From Bacteroidales bacterium (GTDB lineage: Bacteria > Bacteroidota > Bacteroidia > Bacteroidales > UBA932): a stretch of 64,000 nucleotides of DNA. The stretch spans positions 44,563 to 108,562 of the forward strand of contig JAGBTG010000051.1 in assembly GCA_017631435.1 (NCBI GenBank). The letters run 5' to 3'. Below the pieces are notes generated by a model. It saw only the letters and a list, made by a program, of their open reading frames with translations, was not told the origin of the DNA and did no database searches. Shown here in pieces: positions 15,311-24,911 of the stretch (its first letter is position 1; every line of letters begins with the position of its first letter). A program made the position numbers and the translations under genes.

Positions 15311-18087
15311 ACTACGTTGATGATTTTATTAGGTACTACAATCACTTTCTTTATACCGTTCTCCCCAACATATTTGGCAGTATTTTCGTTTGCACGTACA
15401 GCCTGCTCAACCTCTGCAGGGGTAAGGCTCTTTGAGAGCTCCAGTTTGAACCTCATCTTTCCGTTGAAAGATACTGGGTACTCAAATGTATTCTCTACAG
15501 TGTAAGCCTCAACATACTCAGGGAAAGAAGCCTTTGAAACACTCTCAGTGTTGCCAAGCAGGCTCCATAGCTCCTCGGTAATGTGAGGGGCAAATGGAGA
15601 AAGAAGTACAACCATCTGCTCAAGAATCTCCTTCTTGTTGCACTTGAGGTCTGTAAGCTCGTTCAATGCAATCATGAACGCACTCACTGAAGTGTTGAAC
15701 GAGAAGTTCTCAATGTCTGTACCCACTTTCTTGATAAGCTTATGCAAAGCCTTCAACTCTGCTGGAGAAGCTTTCTCATCTGAAACAATCCAGTTGCCTT
15801 CCCTGTCCCAGAACATTCTCCAGAACTTTTTGAGGAATCTGTTTACACCGTCAATACCTTTGGTATCCCAAGGCTTGCTCTGCTCAAGAGGTCCAAGGAA
15901 CATCTCATACAATCTTAGTGTATCGGCACCGTAGCTGTTGCAGATGTTGTCGGGATTAACAACATTGAACATGGATTTGCTCATCTTCTCAACTGCATAG
16001 CCGCAAACATACTCACCGTTCTCTGTAATGAACTCAGCGTTTGCATAGTCAGGCATCCACGCCTTGAACGCCTCCATATCCAATTTATCATTGGTTACAA
16101 TGTTCACATCCACATGGATCTCAGTTGTATCATACTGGTCTTTAAGGCCATATGAAACAAAGGTATTTGTATTCTTTATTCTGTATACAAAGTTTGAGCG
16201 GCCCTGGATCATACCCTGGTTGATAAGCTTCTTGAACGGCTCTTTCTCAACCACGTAACCCATATCGTACAAGAACTTGTTCCAGAATCTTGAGTAGATA
16301 AGGTGACCTGTTGCATGCTCTGTACCACCAATGTAAAGGTCTACATTTCTCCAGTATGCATCCACCTCTTTGCCTACAAGTGCTGAATCGTTTGCAGGAT
16401 CCATATATCTGAGGTAATAAGCACTACTTCCTGCAAAGCCAGGCATAGTACTCTTCTCCAGAGGATATCCGTTGTAAGTCCAGTTCTCTGCACGTGCCAA
16501 TGGTGGCTCACCATCCTCAGTTGGAAGGAATTTGTCCACCTCAGGCAACTGCAGTGGAAGCTCCTCCTCAGGTACAGGAGTTGCAATGCCGTCCTTGTAG
16601 TAGATAGGGAACGGCTCACCCCAATATCTCTGTCTTGAGAAAATTGCATCCCTCAATCTGTAATTGATCTTTCTGCGGCCAATGCCAAGTCTCTCCACCT
16701 CATCAATTGCAGCAGGAATTGCCTCCTTCACTGTTTTTCCCGACAAGAATCCACTGTTGCACATAACACCTTCCTTGGCATCAAAGCTCTCAGTGCTCAC
16801 ATCACAACCCTCAATCAGAGGTATGATTGGAAGATTGAAAGTCTTTGCAAAGTTGTAGTCACGGCTATCGTGTGCAGGCACCGCCATAATGGCACCTGTA
16901 CCGTAACCTGCAAGAACATACTCTGAAACCCACACAGGAACCTGCTCACCTGTGAAAGGATTCACTGCATAAGAACCTGTAAACACACCTGTCACCTTTC
17001 TGGTCTCAGCCATTCTCTCACGCTCGGTCTTCTTCTTGGCCTCAAGCAAGTATGCCTCAACAGCCTCTTTCTGACCTTTTGTAGCAAGTTTTGCAACCCA
17101 CTCGCTCTCAGGGGCAAGAACCATGAAAGTAACACCAAATACTGTATCTGCACGGGTTGTGAAGATTGTCATGTCATACTCGGCACTCTCGCCCTGCACA
17201 GGATCAGTATTGGCAACTTTGAAGACCATCTCAGCACCCTGTGACTTTCCAATCCAGTTCTTCTGCATCTCCTTAAGTGCATCGGTCCACTCAAGCTCCT
17301 CCATATCAGCCAAAAGTCTCTCTGCATATGCAGAAACCCTCAACTGCCACTGTTTCATCATCTTCTGCTCTACAGGATGGCCTCCACGTACAGAAAGTCC
17401 CTCCTTAACCTCATCGTTTGCAAGCACAGTTCCCAAAGCAGGACACCAGTTCACTGCTGTCTCACCCTGGTAAGCGATTCTGTACTGCATAAGGATATTG
17501 CTCTTCTCAAGCTCTGAATATGAAGCCCATTGCTCAGCTGTAAAAGACGGAACATCACCGCAAGCGGCATCTACATTTGCATTACCCTCTGCGGCAAAAG
17601 TCTCCTCAAGCTCAGAAATTGGGCATGCTTTTGCAACCTTATTGTTGTAATATGAACCGAACATCTTAAGGAAAGCCCACTGTGTCCATTTATAGTAGCC
17701 AGGCTCACAAGTTCTGATCTCACGGTCCCAATCGTAAGAGAAACCTATACGGTCCATCTGCTCACGATATCTGTTGATATTTTTCTCTGTAGTAACAGCC
17801 GGATGCTGGCCGGTCTGGATTGCGTACTGCTCAGCTGGAAGGCCAAACGCATCATAACCCATAGGATGAAGTACGTTGAATCCCTTCAGTCTCTTGTAGC
17901 GGCTGTAGATATCACTTGCAATGTAGCCCAGAGGATGGCCCACATGCAATCCCGCTCCAGAAGGATACGGGAACATATCCAATACGTAATATTTTGGTTT
18001 TGAGGAGTCTGCCTCTACCTTAAAGGTATGGTTCTTTGCCCAGAACTCCTGCCATTTTTTCTCAATGTCTAAAAAATTGTACTCCAT
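15304..18087 (-). CDS. leuS: Leucine-tRNA ligase
   Basis: A class Ia synthetase of about 927 residues from ATG 18087. The ATP-binding HIGH motif appears as H-V-G-H-P near residue 45, and K-M-S-K-S late in the chain. The CP1 editing domain is present ([13 protein letters not shown] and the [15 protein letters not shown] motif). The extra length over ~860 residues is due to an insert between the zinc/CP region and KMSKS (about residues 650-690), as in other Bacteroidota. It charges tRNA-Leu in the cytoplasm. The frame upstream to 18126 contains the promoter and is not used. Confidence 0.97.
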   Translation of the reverse strand: MEYNFLDIEKKWQEFWAKNHTFKVEADSSKPKYYVLDMFPYPSGAGLHVGHPLGYIASDIYSRYKRLKGFNVLHPMGYDAFGLPAEQYAIQTGQHPAVTTEKNINRYREQMDRIGFSYDWDREIRTCEPGYYKWTQWAFLKMFGSYYNNKVAKACPISELEETFAAEGNANVDAACGDVPSFTAEQWASYSELEKSNILMQYRIAYQGETAVNWCPALGTVLANDEVKEGLSVRGGHPVEQKMMKQWQLRVSAYAERLLADMEELEWTDALKEMQKNWIGKSQGAEMVFKVANTDPVQGESAEYDMTIFTTRADTVFGVTFMVLAPESEWVAKLATKGQKEAVEAYLLEAKKKTERERMAETRKVTGVFTGSYAVNPFTGEQVPVWVSEYVLAGYGTGAIMAVPAHDSRDYNFAKTFNLPIIPLIEGCDVSTESFDAKEGVMCNSGFLSGKTVKEAIPAAIDEVERLGIGRRKINYRLRDAIFSRQRYWGEPFPIYYKDGIATPVPEEELPLQLPEVDKFLPTEDGEPPLARAENWTYNGYPLEKSTMPGFAGSSAYYLRYMDPANDSALVGKEVDAYWRNVDLYIGGTEHATGHLIYSRFWNKFLYDMGYVVEKEPFKKLINQGMIQGRSNFVYRIKNTNTFVSYGLKDQYDTTEIHVDVNIVTNDKLDMEAFKAWMPDYANAEFITENGEYVCGYAVEKMSKSMFNVVNPDNICNSYGADTLRLYEMFLGPLEQSKPWDTKGIDGVNRFLKKFWRMFWDREGNWIVSDEKASPAELKALHKLIKKVGTDIENFSFNTSVSAFMIALNELTDLKCNKKEILEQMVVLLSPFAPHITEELWSLLGNTESVSKASFPEYVEAYTVENTFEYPVSFNGKMRFKLELSKSLTPAEVEQAVRANENTAKYVGENGIKKVIVVPNKIINVVC

Positions 18088-18112
18088 TTTCAGATTGTAT
18101 TTATTCAACCTG

Positions 18113-18120
18113 CAAATGTA
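18113..18120 (-). promoter_or_regulatory. -7 box of leuS
   Basis: Minus strand TACATTTG (TAnnTTTG), 25 bp before ATG 18087. It lies between the M28 peptidase stop and leuS. Confidence 0.55.
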
Positions 18121-18132
18121 GTACAATTTTGC

Positions 18133-19455
18133 TTATTTCTTTATTTTAAATGAGCCCGATTTTGCCAGTTTAAACTCAACTGGGACAGAAATTTTCACGC
18201 TCACCGGTTTGCCCGCAACAGTTGCAGGCTTCCATTTTGGAGATGCCCCTATAACTTTCACCACCTGGGCATCAATATCATCCTCCAGACTCTCCACAAC
18301 CCTCACATCCTTCACCTTTCCTTTTTCATCCACCACAAACTCGGCAACCACTGTTCCCCGTATACCGTTGCGGATAGCACTGTCGGGATACTTGATATAC
18401 TCATATACCCATCTTTCCAGGAATTTCTCCACTCCTCCATTCAGGAATGTGGCCATTTTGTCTACTGTTGACGGTACATATACCTTATCCTTCCCATTGC
18501 CGGCAGATTCATCCGCACCACCTTTCCCAATCCTTTCATCCCTGTCTGCAATTGTCTGTGCCATAGCATATACATACTCCACCAGCCTTCCCATCTGAGG
18601 ATAGTCCAGCTTGTCGGGAGTATCCCTCACAGTGTGGTAATCCCTGTGCATCCCTGTTGTAAAGAGCACCGAAGGGATTCCCTTTTCATAGAAATTCCTA
18701 TGGTCGGAAGCAACATAATCTACAGGAGTATACACCGGAGCAAGGCTCAATGCTCTTCCCGACAACTGTCTGGTCATACCAACCAGTTCCCTGTTGGCAC
18801 CTGCCACAAATACCTCCATACGGTTGTCCCTGCCGCTGCGCCCTACCATATCAAGGTTTATCATTGCCACAATTTTCTCCACCTGGGGGAATGAACGGTT
18901 GAGGAAATACCAGCTGCCGGCAGTACCGAGTTCATTTCCGCCAAAGAAAGCAATTATAACAGACCTGCGGAACATAAAGTGCTGCAGCGATATCTCTCTT
19001 GCCACCTCAAGGAGCGTTGCCACTCCGGAGGCGTTGTCATCGGCTCCAGGGTAAACCTGCACCCTGCTTTCCCCATCCTGAACTGTCATTCCGGTACCAA
19101 TGTGATCATAATGGGCACCAATCACTATATACTCATCCTTAAGTTTTGGGTCATATCCCTCTATCATACCCACCACATTTCTTGAATGGATGGTATCTGC
19201 CCCTTGCGCCATATAGAAGTCATCACCCTCCACTGGTGTAAGCATCCCAACCCCCATCTTCTCAAGCTGGCTGTAGAGATACTCCGCCACTGTTTTCTCT
19301 CCATCACTCCCAGCCTTCCTTCCATTATGCCTGTCTGCAACTACGTAGCGCACATTTTCTTCCATCCTCACAAGCATGGAATCGAGATTCTGCGCCCCAG
19401 CATCTGTTCCCCACAAGGCCATAAGCATAGCCAAAACTGTTATAAACCTTCTCAT
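18133..19455 (-). CDS. M28 family peptidase with C-terminal TonB-like domain
   Basis: 440 residues from ATG 19455. A signal peptide ends near A-G-A-Q. Zinc ligands of an M28 aminopeptidase fold are in order: H-Y-D-H-I-G, A-D-D-N-A-S-G, G-G-N-E-L-G, N-L-D-M-V-G-R and Y-H-T-V-R-D. In the usual G-E-E motif the first glutamate is the general base; here it is asparagine (N-E), so activity may be lost or changed. The last ~85 residues resemble the TonB C-terminal fold (R-G-T-V-V-A-E-F-V-V-D-E-K-G-K-V and a W-K-P-A-x-x-x-G-K-P-V end). A charged spacer joins the two parts. Periplasmic or outer-membrane facing. Confidence 0.85.
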   Translation of the reverse strand: MRRFITVLAMLMALWGTDAGAQNLDSMLVRMEENVRYVVADRHNGRKAGSDGEKTVAEYLYSQLEKMGVGMLTPVEGDDFYMAQGADTIHSRNVVGMIEGYDPKLKDEYIVIGAHYDHIGTGMTVQDGESRVQVYPGADDNASGVATLLEVAREISLQHFMFRRSVIIAFFGGNELGTAGSWYFLNRSFPQVEKIVAMINLDMVGRSGRDNRMEVFVAGANRELVGMTRQLSGRALSLAPVYTPVDYVASDHRNFYEKGIPSVLFTTGMHRDYHTVRDTPDKLDYPQMGRLVEYVYAMAQTIADRDERIGKGGADESAGNGKDKVYVPSTVDKMATFLNGGVEKFLERWVYEYIKYPDSAIRNGIRGTVVAEFVVDEKGKVKDVRVVESLEDDIDAQVVKVIGASPKWKPATVAGKPVSVKISVPVEFKLAKSGSFKIKK

Positions 19456-19502
19456 ATATCCTTTTTTTAATCCAATATGGCACCCTTGCCAAATCTGTAC
19501 CA

Positions 19503-19510
19503 CAAATTTA
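19503..19510 (-). promoter_or_regulatory. -7 box before the M28 peptidase gene
   Basis: Minus strand TAAATTTG. A second match, TATTTTTG, lies at 19530-19523. Neither has a good -33 box, so which is used is open. Confidence 0.4.
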
Positions 19511-19523
19511 TCATCTGCCACAC

Positions 19524-19556
19524 AAAAATAAAAGAGGGCAACCGGCGGTTACCCTC
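19524..19556 (-). terminator. Terminator of gcvT
   Basis: Minus strand stem GAGGGTAACC / GGTTGCCCTC with a 3-nt loop (one G-T pair), followed by TTTTATTTTT. Confidence 0.85.
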
Positions 19557-19578
19557 AATTTTTCAGTTTATCTTCCAA

Positions 19579-20682
19579 TTATTTGAAGAAAGGTGGTTTT
19601 ACAACCACTGCCTTAAGCAGTTTCTCCCTCACTTTAATATAGATCTCAGAACCAAGTTTGTAATAAGGTGCAGCAGCATAAGCCAAACCTACAGCTTTGC
19701 CGCAAGTAGGGCCCATTGTACCTGAAGTAACAACTCCAATAACATTGCCCTCTGCATCACAAACCTCGTATCCGTGGCGTGGAACGCCCCTGTCTACCAA
19801 CTCAAAGCCACAAAGTCTTCTTGTAAGACCCTCAGCCTTCTGTTTAAGCATATAATCCTTGTCAATGAAATCGCCTTTCACATCATTGAATTTGGTAATC
19901 CATGCCAAGTTTGCCTCAAGTGGAGAAGTAGTGTCATCAATATCATTGCCGTATAGACAGAAACCTGCCTCAAGTCTTAGGGTATCCCTGGCGCCAAGAC
20001 CTATTGGACGGATTCCCTCAGGTGCACCTGCCTCAAAGATTGCATTCCAAAGCTGGTCTGCATCCTCATTTGCAACATAAACCTCACATCCGCCAGAACC
20101 GGTGTAACCGGTAGTTGAGAAGATGGCATCCTTAATGCCGCCTACTGTACATTTCTTGAATGTGTAGTACTCCATATCCTCAACTGGAGCGTCACAGATT
20201 CTCTGCATGATTTTTAGGGCATTAGGACCCTGGATTGCCAACTGGCAGATCTCATCTGATGCATTGTACAACTCCTTGCCTGGGGTAATGTTGAATTTAG
20301 GGGCAATTGCACAAAGGTGCTCCCAGTCCTTGTCAATATTTGCAGCATTAACTACAAGAAAATATGTCTCGCTGTCTATACAATATACAAGAAGATCGTC
20401 TACAATACCGCCCTTTCCGTTAGGGAAGCAAGAGTACTGAACTTTGCCCGGAACCAATACAGAAACGTCATTTGAAGTTACATACTGGCAGAAAGCCAAT
20501 GCGTTAGGGCCTTTAACCCAGAACTCACCCATATGTGAAACATCAAATACACCAACGTTATTTCTCACTGCGTTGTGCTCATCTTTGATACCTACATACT
20601 CAATAGGCATATTATATCCCGCAAAAGGGACCATTTTTGCACCCAAATCAATGTGTTTTTGGGTGAAAGCTGTTGTTTTCAT
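19579..20682 (-). CDS. gcvT: Aminomethyltransferase, glycine cleavage T-protein
   Basis: 367 residues, the normal length. Typical segments are [13 protein letters not shown] near the start, F-D-V-S-H-M-G-E-F, the folate-site [12 protein letters not shown] and [12 protein letters not shown] near residue 225, and the C-terminal G[10 protein letters not shown]. It transfers the aminomethyl carbon from the H-protein to tetrahydrofolate, releasing ammonia. The other gcv genes are not in this window. It follows a SPOR lipoprotein gene by 24 bp. I found no glycine riboswitch in that gap. Confidence 0.96.
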   Translation of the reverse strand: MKTTAFTQKHIDLGAKMVPFAGYNMPIEYVGIKDEHNAVRNNVGVFDVSHMGEFWVKGPNALAFCQYVTSNDVSVLVPGKVQYSCFPNGKGGIVDDLLVYCIDSETYFLVVNAANIDKDWEHLCAIAPKFNITPGKELYNASDEICQLAIQGPNALKIMQRICDAPVEDMEYYTFKKCTVGGIKDAIFSTTGYTGSGGCEVYVANEDADQLWNAIFEAGAPEGIRPIGLGARDTLRLEAGFCLYGNDIDDTTSPLEANLAWITKFNDVKGDFIDKDYMLKQKAEGLTRRLCGFELVDRGVPRHGYEVCDAEGNVIGVVTSGTMGPTCGKAVGLAYAAAPYYKLGSEIYIKVREKLLKAVVVKPPFFK

Positions 20683-20706
20683 CTGTTTTTAAGTGTTATA
20701 TGTTTA

Positions 20707-21195
20707 TCAGTTTTCTTTATGCAATTTCTGTTTGGAGCTGTATACCCACACATCATAAGGACACTCCTCCTTTGAGGAGATGCTCTCCTTCAACTGCACA
20801 GCTTCATGCAAATGCTCTTTCTCTCCAAGAGAAACCATCATGTAACCATTCTTCAACGGTATCTGCAAAGGTGAATACCCTTGGGTTGCAACAAAATCGG
20901 CCAATTGCTGCGCATTCTTCAAATCCTTGAAAGAGCCTATTATCACATGATACCCCTTCACCTGCCCCACAGCCTGCTGCTCCTGCTGTGCCTGCCTGAT
21001 GGAATCTTCCACAAAAGCGGCACGCTCAAGTTCCTGCAGCCTCTGAAGTTCCTGCTGCTCCCTCTCCAACAGCTCCTGTTTCATCTGCGCAATATCTCCG
21101 GAGGTAGGCAAACCAAGCCCTCCTCTTACCATATCGCATCCCTGCAGAAGCAAAACAGTTGCCAATAGGACAAATATATATACGATTCTATTCAT
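20707..21195 (-). CDS. SPOR-domain lipoprotein
   Basis: 162 residues. A lipoprotein signal peptide ends in L-L-Q-G-C (cysteine near residue 20). Residues 38-80 are a Gln/Glu/Arg-rich helix, probably coiled coil. The C-terminal ~75 residues are a SPOR domain (Y-H-V-I-I-G-S-F-K-D-L-K-N-A and G-Y-x-P-L-Q-I-P-L-K-N-G), which binds denuded peptidoglycan glycan strands at division sites in studied proteins. First gene before gcvT and preceded by a good promoter. Confidence 0.85.
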   Translation of the reverse strand: MNRIVYIFVLLATVLLLQGCDMVRGGLGLPTSGDIAQMKQELLEREQQELQRLQELERAAFVEDSIRQAQQEQQAVGQVKGYHVIIGSFKDLKNAQQLADFVATQGYSPLQIPLKNGYMMVSLGEKEHLHEAVQLKESISSKEECPYDVWVYSSKQKLHKEN

Positions 21196-21217
21196 TCAAT
21201 ACTCTATAAGCTTCTTA

Positions 21218-21248
21218 CAAAAGTATGAAATAATGGGCCAACAGCAAA
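21218..21248 (-). promoter_or_regulatory. Promoter of the SPOR-gcvT operon
   Basis: Minus strand: TTTG (21248-21245), 19-bp spacer, TACTTTTG (21225-21218), then 22 bp to the ATG. A full consensus match. Confidence 0.75.
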
Positions 21249-21262
21249 AAAAAATGTATATT

Positions 21263-21270
21263 TACATTTG
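21263..21270 (+). promoter_or_regulatory. -7 box of the DUF389-capA-phoH operon
   Basis: TACATTTG (TAnnTTTG), 21 bp before ATG 21292. It is back to back with the SPOR-gene promoter. Confidence 0.55.
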
Positions 21271-21291
21271 GAACATTTTATTATACCGGAT

Positions 21292-22650
21292 ATGGGATTT
21301 TTTGACAGAATAAAACAGATTGCCAGGCTTACAGACCACATAGACACACAGTCTGCGCAAGCCTCAATCATTGCAAACATAGATTTCAAAGGTCCAAATG
21401 TATGGATTCTTGCCTTTGCCATTATCATTGCGAGTGTGGGACTGAATGTAAACTCAATCCCGGTAATCATTGGCGCAATGCTCATCTCCCCGCTGATGGG
21501 ACCTATCATGGGTATAGGACTGGCTCTGGGCATCAATGACACCAGACTGCTCAAGAAGGCCTTTACCAACCTTCTTATAATGACAGGAATAAGCATCATG
21601 GCTTCCACATTCTTCTTTGTGCTGAGCCCACTTTCACTGGAGGAACCTACAGAGCTGCTGGCCCGCACCAACCCAACAATCTACGATGTATTCATAGCAC
21701 TATTCGGCGGTTTTGCAGTAATAGTTGAGATCTGCAGGAAGGAAAAAGGGACCGTTATTGCCGGTGCCGCCATTGCCACAGCCCTGATGCCCCCATTGTG
21801 TACAGCCGGATATGGCATTGCCTCAGGCAGTTTTGCCTATTTCATGGGAGCATGCTACCTGTATTTCATAAATTCAGTATTCATTGCATTGGCTACTTTC
21901 CTAATTGTAAGGGCACTACACTTCCCTATAGTACATTTCTCAGACCCCGAGAAACAGAAGAAAGTACACAGAATAATTACCGTATTTACAATTGTACTCA
22001 TCATACCAAGCATCTACTCTGCCTTTATGGTAATTAAGGAGAACAATTTCAATCAGGTTGCCAAAACTTTCGTTCAGCAGAACAAGAATATTGGCAACAG
22101 CTACATATACGACTATACCACCAGACATTCCGGACACAAACCTTCTGTCATAGCCATATCAATTGCCGGCGAGGCGCTGTCAGAGAGGGATATAGAGCAG
22201 CTGCACCAGAAACTGGTACATTTTGGAATCACGCCACAGCAGCTTGAAATAAACCAGGCGGGCACTTTCGTCACAGACAACTCTGCCGACAAGGAGATGA
22301 TCAAGACCATTTTTGAGCAGAACGAACAGGAAATCCTCAAACGGGAGGAGCTCATTGCCAAGATGGAATCACAGCTGAAGGAGTTCAACAGCAAGAAATT
22401 CCCAAGCTTGCAGGTTACAAAGGAACTGCTTGCCCAATATCCCCAGATAACCTCACTCACACTGGCAAGAGGTGAAAGGGTTGAATCTTCACAGATATCA
22501 TTACCAAATGGGGAGGCCTCTGCACAGGAGCTTGTTCTGGCAATAATAAAAACCGCCACACCGCTGGAGGAAACAGACATTGCCAAGCTGGGAAAATGGC
22601 TGCAAATAAGACTTGACGTTGCAAAAGTTGAGATAATCACAGGTGAATGA
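21292..22650 (+). CDS. DUF389 / TIGR00341 family membrane protein
   Basis: About 452 residues from ATG 21292 (M-G-F-F-D-R-I-K). Residues ~35-240 contain six or so membrane helices with the family signature I-I-G-A-M-L-I-S-P-L-M-G-P-I-M-G and A-T-A-L-M-P-P-L-C. The C-terminal ~180 residues are soluble, with a helical, probably coiled segment (Q-E-I-L-K-R-E-E-L-I-A-K-M-E-S-Q-L-K-E-F). The activity of the family is not known. Its stop overlaps the next ATG (ATGA), so it is coupled to the CapA gene. Confidence 0.88.
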   Translation: MGFFDRIKQIARLTDHIDTQSAQASIIANIDFKGPNVWILAFAIIIASVGLNVNSIPVIIGAMLISPLMGPIMGIGLALGINDTRLLKKAFTNLLIMTGISIMASTFFFVLSPLSLEEPTELLARTNPTIYDVFIALFGGFAVIVEICRKEKGTVIAGAAIATALMPPLCTAGYGIASGSFAYFMGACYLYFINSVFIALATFLIVRALHFPIVHFSDPEKQKKVHRIITVFTIVLIIPSIYSAFMVIKENNFNQVAKTFVQQNKNIGNSYIYDYTTRHSGHKPSVIAISIAGEALSERDIEQLHQKLVHFGITPQQLEINQAGTFVTDNSADKEMIKTIFEQNEQEILKREELIAKMESQLKEFNSKKFPSLQVTKELLAQYPQITSLTLARGERVESSQISLPNGEASAQELVLAIIKTATPLEETDIAKLGKWLQIRLDVAKVEIITGE

Positions 22651-23864
22651 TGAGGAAAAGGATTCTGCTTTTCATAGCTGCATTGGTTGTTTCGGCAGCA
22701 TTTGCCACCACAGGAGAGTGCAGGTGGAAAAAGAAGGTCCGTCACATACCGTCTCCTCTTCTTGTTCCGGAGCTTGAGCTTGGCAGGGAAGTAAATGCTT
22801 CAAAAGCCGTGTTCCCATCAAGGCTGGTTGAACTGTATGACACCATAAGCATCACATTTATAGGAGATGTGATGCAGCACGGCAAACAGCTCAGGGATGC
22901 CCTGATTGAAGGGGCTGACCCAAAGCTTGCCGGATCCTACCAATATGAATACACATTCAAGTATATAGAGGAGAGGCTCTTGGAATCAGATCTTGCAGTT
23001 GCCAACATGGAGTTTCCGGTAGGGCTCCCCCCATACAGCGGTTACCCGCTGTTCTCTGCCCCGGAAACAATAATCCACCAGGCACAAAAAAGCGGCATAG
23101 ACCTCTTCCTGCTGGCCAATAACCACCTGCTTGACAAGGGGAAAAAAGGATTTATGAGTACTCTCGACGCATACGAAAGGGCAGGCGCAAAATATACCGG
23201 GGCATACAGGACACCCCAACAGCAAGCCAGCGAAAACCCTGTAATGTACAACATTAAAGGGATACGGGTTGCTTTCATAAATTTCACCTACGGTACAAAC
23301 GGCATACCTGTTCCTCACCCTTGCACCATAAACCTTATGGACAGCATATATGTTAAGGAAACTATAGCCAAAGCCAGGGAGATGGGATCTGACATTATTG
23401 TATGCCTGCCGCATTGGGGCGAAGAGTACAGTCTCACCCCTTCAGCCCAGCAGAAGAGATGGGCCGCAATGCTGCTGAGAGAAGGGGCTGATATAATAAT
23501 GGGAAGCCACCCTCACGTACCGCAATCGGCAGAATACTCTTCCCACAAAGCACTTTTTTACTCGCTTGGCAACTACATAAGCAACCAGACAACCCCAGAT
23601 TACACACAACTGGAGATGATGGTAACAATACAGATAAGAAAGGATTCCTATACCGGGGAAATATCTCTCCTCCCTCCACGCATTGAGTATCTGTGGTGCT
23701 TCAAGAAAGATGAGTTTGCCCCACACTATACTGTTGTACCCGTAGAGGATATTATCGGGAAGAAATATGAAGTTACAAACTCTTTCCAGCGCAGCAGGAT
23801 GGAGAGGACATACAGGAGTTTTCTTGAAAAAGGACTTGTAAAGGAAAATGAATCATTAAAATAA
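22647..23864 (+). CDS. CapA family protein (PgsA/CapA-type metallophosphatase fold)
   Basis: 405 residues. Signal peptide at residues 1-24. The body is a CapA-like calcineurin-type fold: T-F-I-G-D-V-M, V-A-N-M-E-F-P, L-A-N-N-H-L-L-D-K-G, C-L-P-H-W-G-E-E-Y, G-S-H-P-H-V-P-Q and Y-S-L-G-N-Y-I-S-N-Q. CapA is named for poly-gamma-glutamate capsule export, but this branch is widespread without pgsB/C, and none of those genes is here. The substrate is unknown. Overlaps DUF389 by 4 bp and is followed by phoH after 10 bp. Confidence 0.88.
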   Translation: MMRKRILLFIAALVVSAAFATTGECRWKKKVRHIPSPLLVPELELGREVNASKAVFPSRLVELYDTISITFIGDVMQHGKQLRDALIEGADPKLAGSYQYEYTFKYIEERLLESDLAVANMEFPVGLPPYSGYPLFSAPETIIHQAQKSGIDLFLLANNHLLDKGKKGFMSTLDAYERAGAKYTGAYRTPQQQASENPVMYNIKGIRVAFINFTYGTNGIPVPHPCTINLMDSIYVKETIAKAREMGSDIIVCLPHWGEEYSLTPSAQQKRWAAMLLREGADIIMGSHPHVPQSAEYSSHKALFYSLGNYISNQTTPDYTQLEMMVTIQIRKDSYTGEISLLPPRIEYLWCFKKDEFAPHYTVVPVEDIIGKKYEVTNSFQRSRMERTYRSFLEKGLVKENESLK

Positions 23865-23874
23865 CGGAGAAGCT

Positions 23875-24876
23875 ATGGCGGAGAAAAAAATTGAATTGTT
23901 TGAGATTGACCCTGTTGAGATTTTTGGAGTCAACGACAAACTGCTTACCAGACTGGCCAACTATTACCCTAAGCTCAAGGTAGTTGCCAGAGGAAACACC
24001 ATTGCACTTAAAGGGAGCAACAAGGATATAGACAGTTTTCAGGCGAATATAGATGCCCTAATTGCAAAAAGGCACAAGAAGAGGAGCTTGAACATGGATG
24101 ATGTAGACCAGCTTTTTGAGGACTCCGACTACGGCATTGGAGTTGGAGGCACCTCCATCAACACCCTTGAAATGACAAGTGAGGGACTTAAGGGGGGCTT
24201 TGCTGATGAAAAAAGCGACATCATTGTTTTTGGAAACGACGGCAAGATTGTAAGAGCCCGCACCAAGAACCAGAAGAAACTTGTTGAAGAATACTACAAG
24301 AATGACCTGATCTTTGCCCTGGGACCTGCAGGTACCGGAAAGACATATACAGCAATTGCTCTGGCTGTAAGGGCATTGAAAAACAGGGAGGTAAAAAAAC
24401 TCATCCTTACCCGCCCGGCAGTAGAGGCCGGAGAAAGGCTGGGATTTCTTCCAGGAGACCTTAAGGACAAACTGGATCCGTACTTGCAGCCTCTATACGA
24501 CGCCCTGATGGATATGATTCCACCCCAAAAGCTTAAGCTGCTTATGGAAGAGGGTACAATACAGATTGCCCCTCTTGCATATATGAGGGGACGCACATTG
24601 GAAAGTGCATTTGTAATCCTTGATGAGGCTCAGAACACCAGTCTCGGACAGCTGAAGATGTTCCTTACCCGTATGGGAAACAACGCCAAATTCATTGTAA
24701 CTGGAGATGCCACACAGATTGACCTTCCCAACAAGGCAGACTCAGGCCTTGCCAAAGGTGTTGCCATGCTTAAGGGAACTAAAGGGATTAGTGTGATAAA
24801 CTTCAGCAAGGAAGACATAGTAAGACATCCCCTTGTAAGCAAGATTGTAAAGATTTTTGAAGGTGAAGAGTGCTAA
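23875..24876 (+). CDS. PhoH family protein (PhoH-like ATPase)
   Basis: 333 residues. An N-terminal KH-like region (residues 1-65) with R-G-N-T-I-A-L-K-G is followed by the PhoH domain: Walker A G-P-A-G-T-G-K-T, then L-T-R-P-A-V-E-A-G-E-x-L-G-F-L-P-G-D, Walker B F-V-I-L-D-E-A-Q-N and V-T-G-D-A-T-Q-I-D-L-P. This is the YbeZ-like form linked to RNA and ribosome metabolism, usually beside ybeY; ybeY is not adjacent here. Last gene of the three-gene run; a short GC-rich hairpin without T-run (24902-24925) separates it from the convergent gene. Confidence 0.93.
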   Translation: MAEKKIELFEIDPVEIFGVNDKLLTRLANYYPKLKVVARGNTIALKGSNKDIDSFQANIDALIAKRHKKRSLNMDDVDQLFEDSDYGIGVGGTSINTLEMTSEGLKGGFADEKSDIIVFGNDGKIVRARTKNQKKLVEEYYKNDLIFALGPAGTGKTYTAIALAVRALKNREVKKLILTRPAVEAGERLGFLPGDLKDKLDPYLQPLYDALMDMIPPQKLKLLMEEGTIQIAPLAYMRGRTLESAFVILDEAQNTSLGQLKMFLTRMGNNAKFIVTGDATQIDLPNKADSGLAKGVAMLKGTKGISVINFSKEDIVRHPLVSKIVKIFEGEEC

Positions 24877-24911
24877 AGGATAACGTGGAGCAACATTGCG
24901 CGCGGTTCCCC

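Noticed and set aside
20683-20706. Glycine riboswitch before gcvT
   Set aside because: Only 24 bp separate gcvT from the SPOR gene, too short for a riboswitch. The SPOR promoter is a better control point.
21204-21671. 155-codon minus-strand frame before DUF389
   Set aside because: Antisense to the conserved DUF389 membrane segments and crosses the divergent promoters.
22113-22745. 210-codon minus-strand frame
   Set aside because: Ser/Cys-rich shadow of the DUF389 C-terminal domain.
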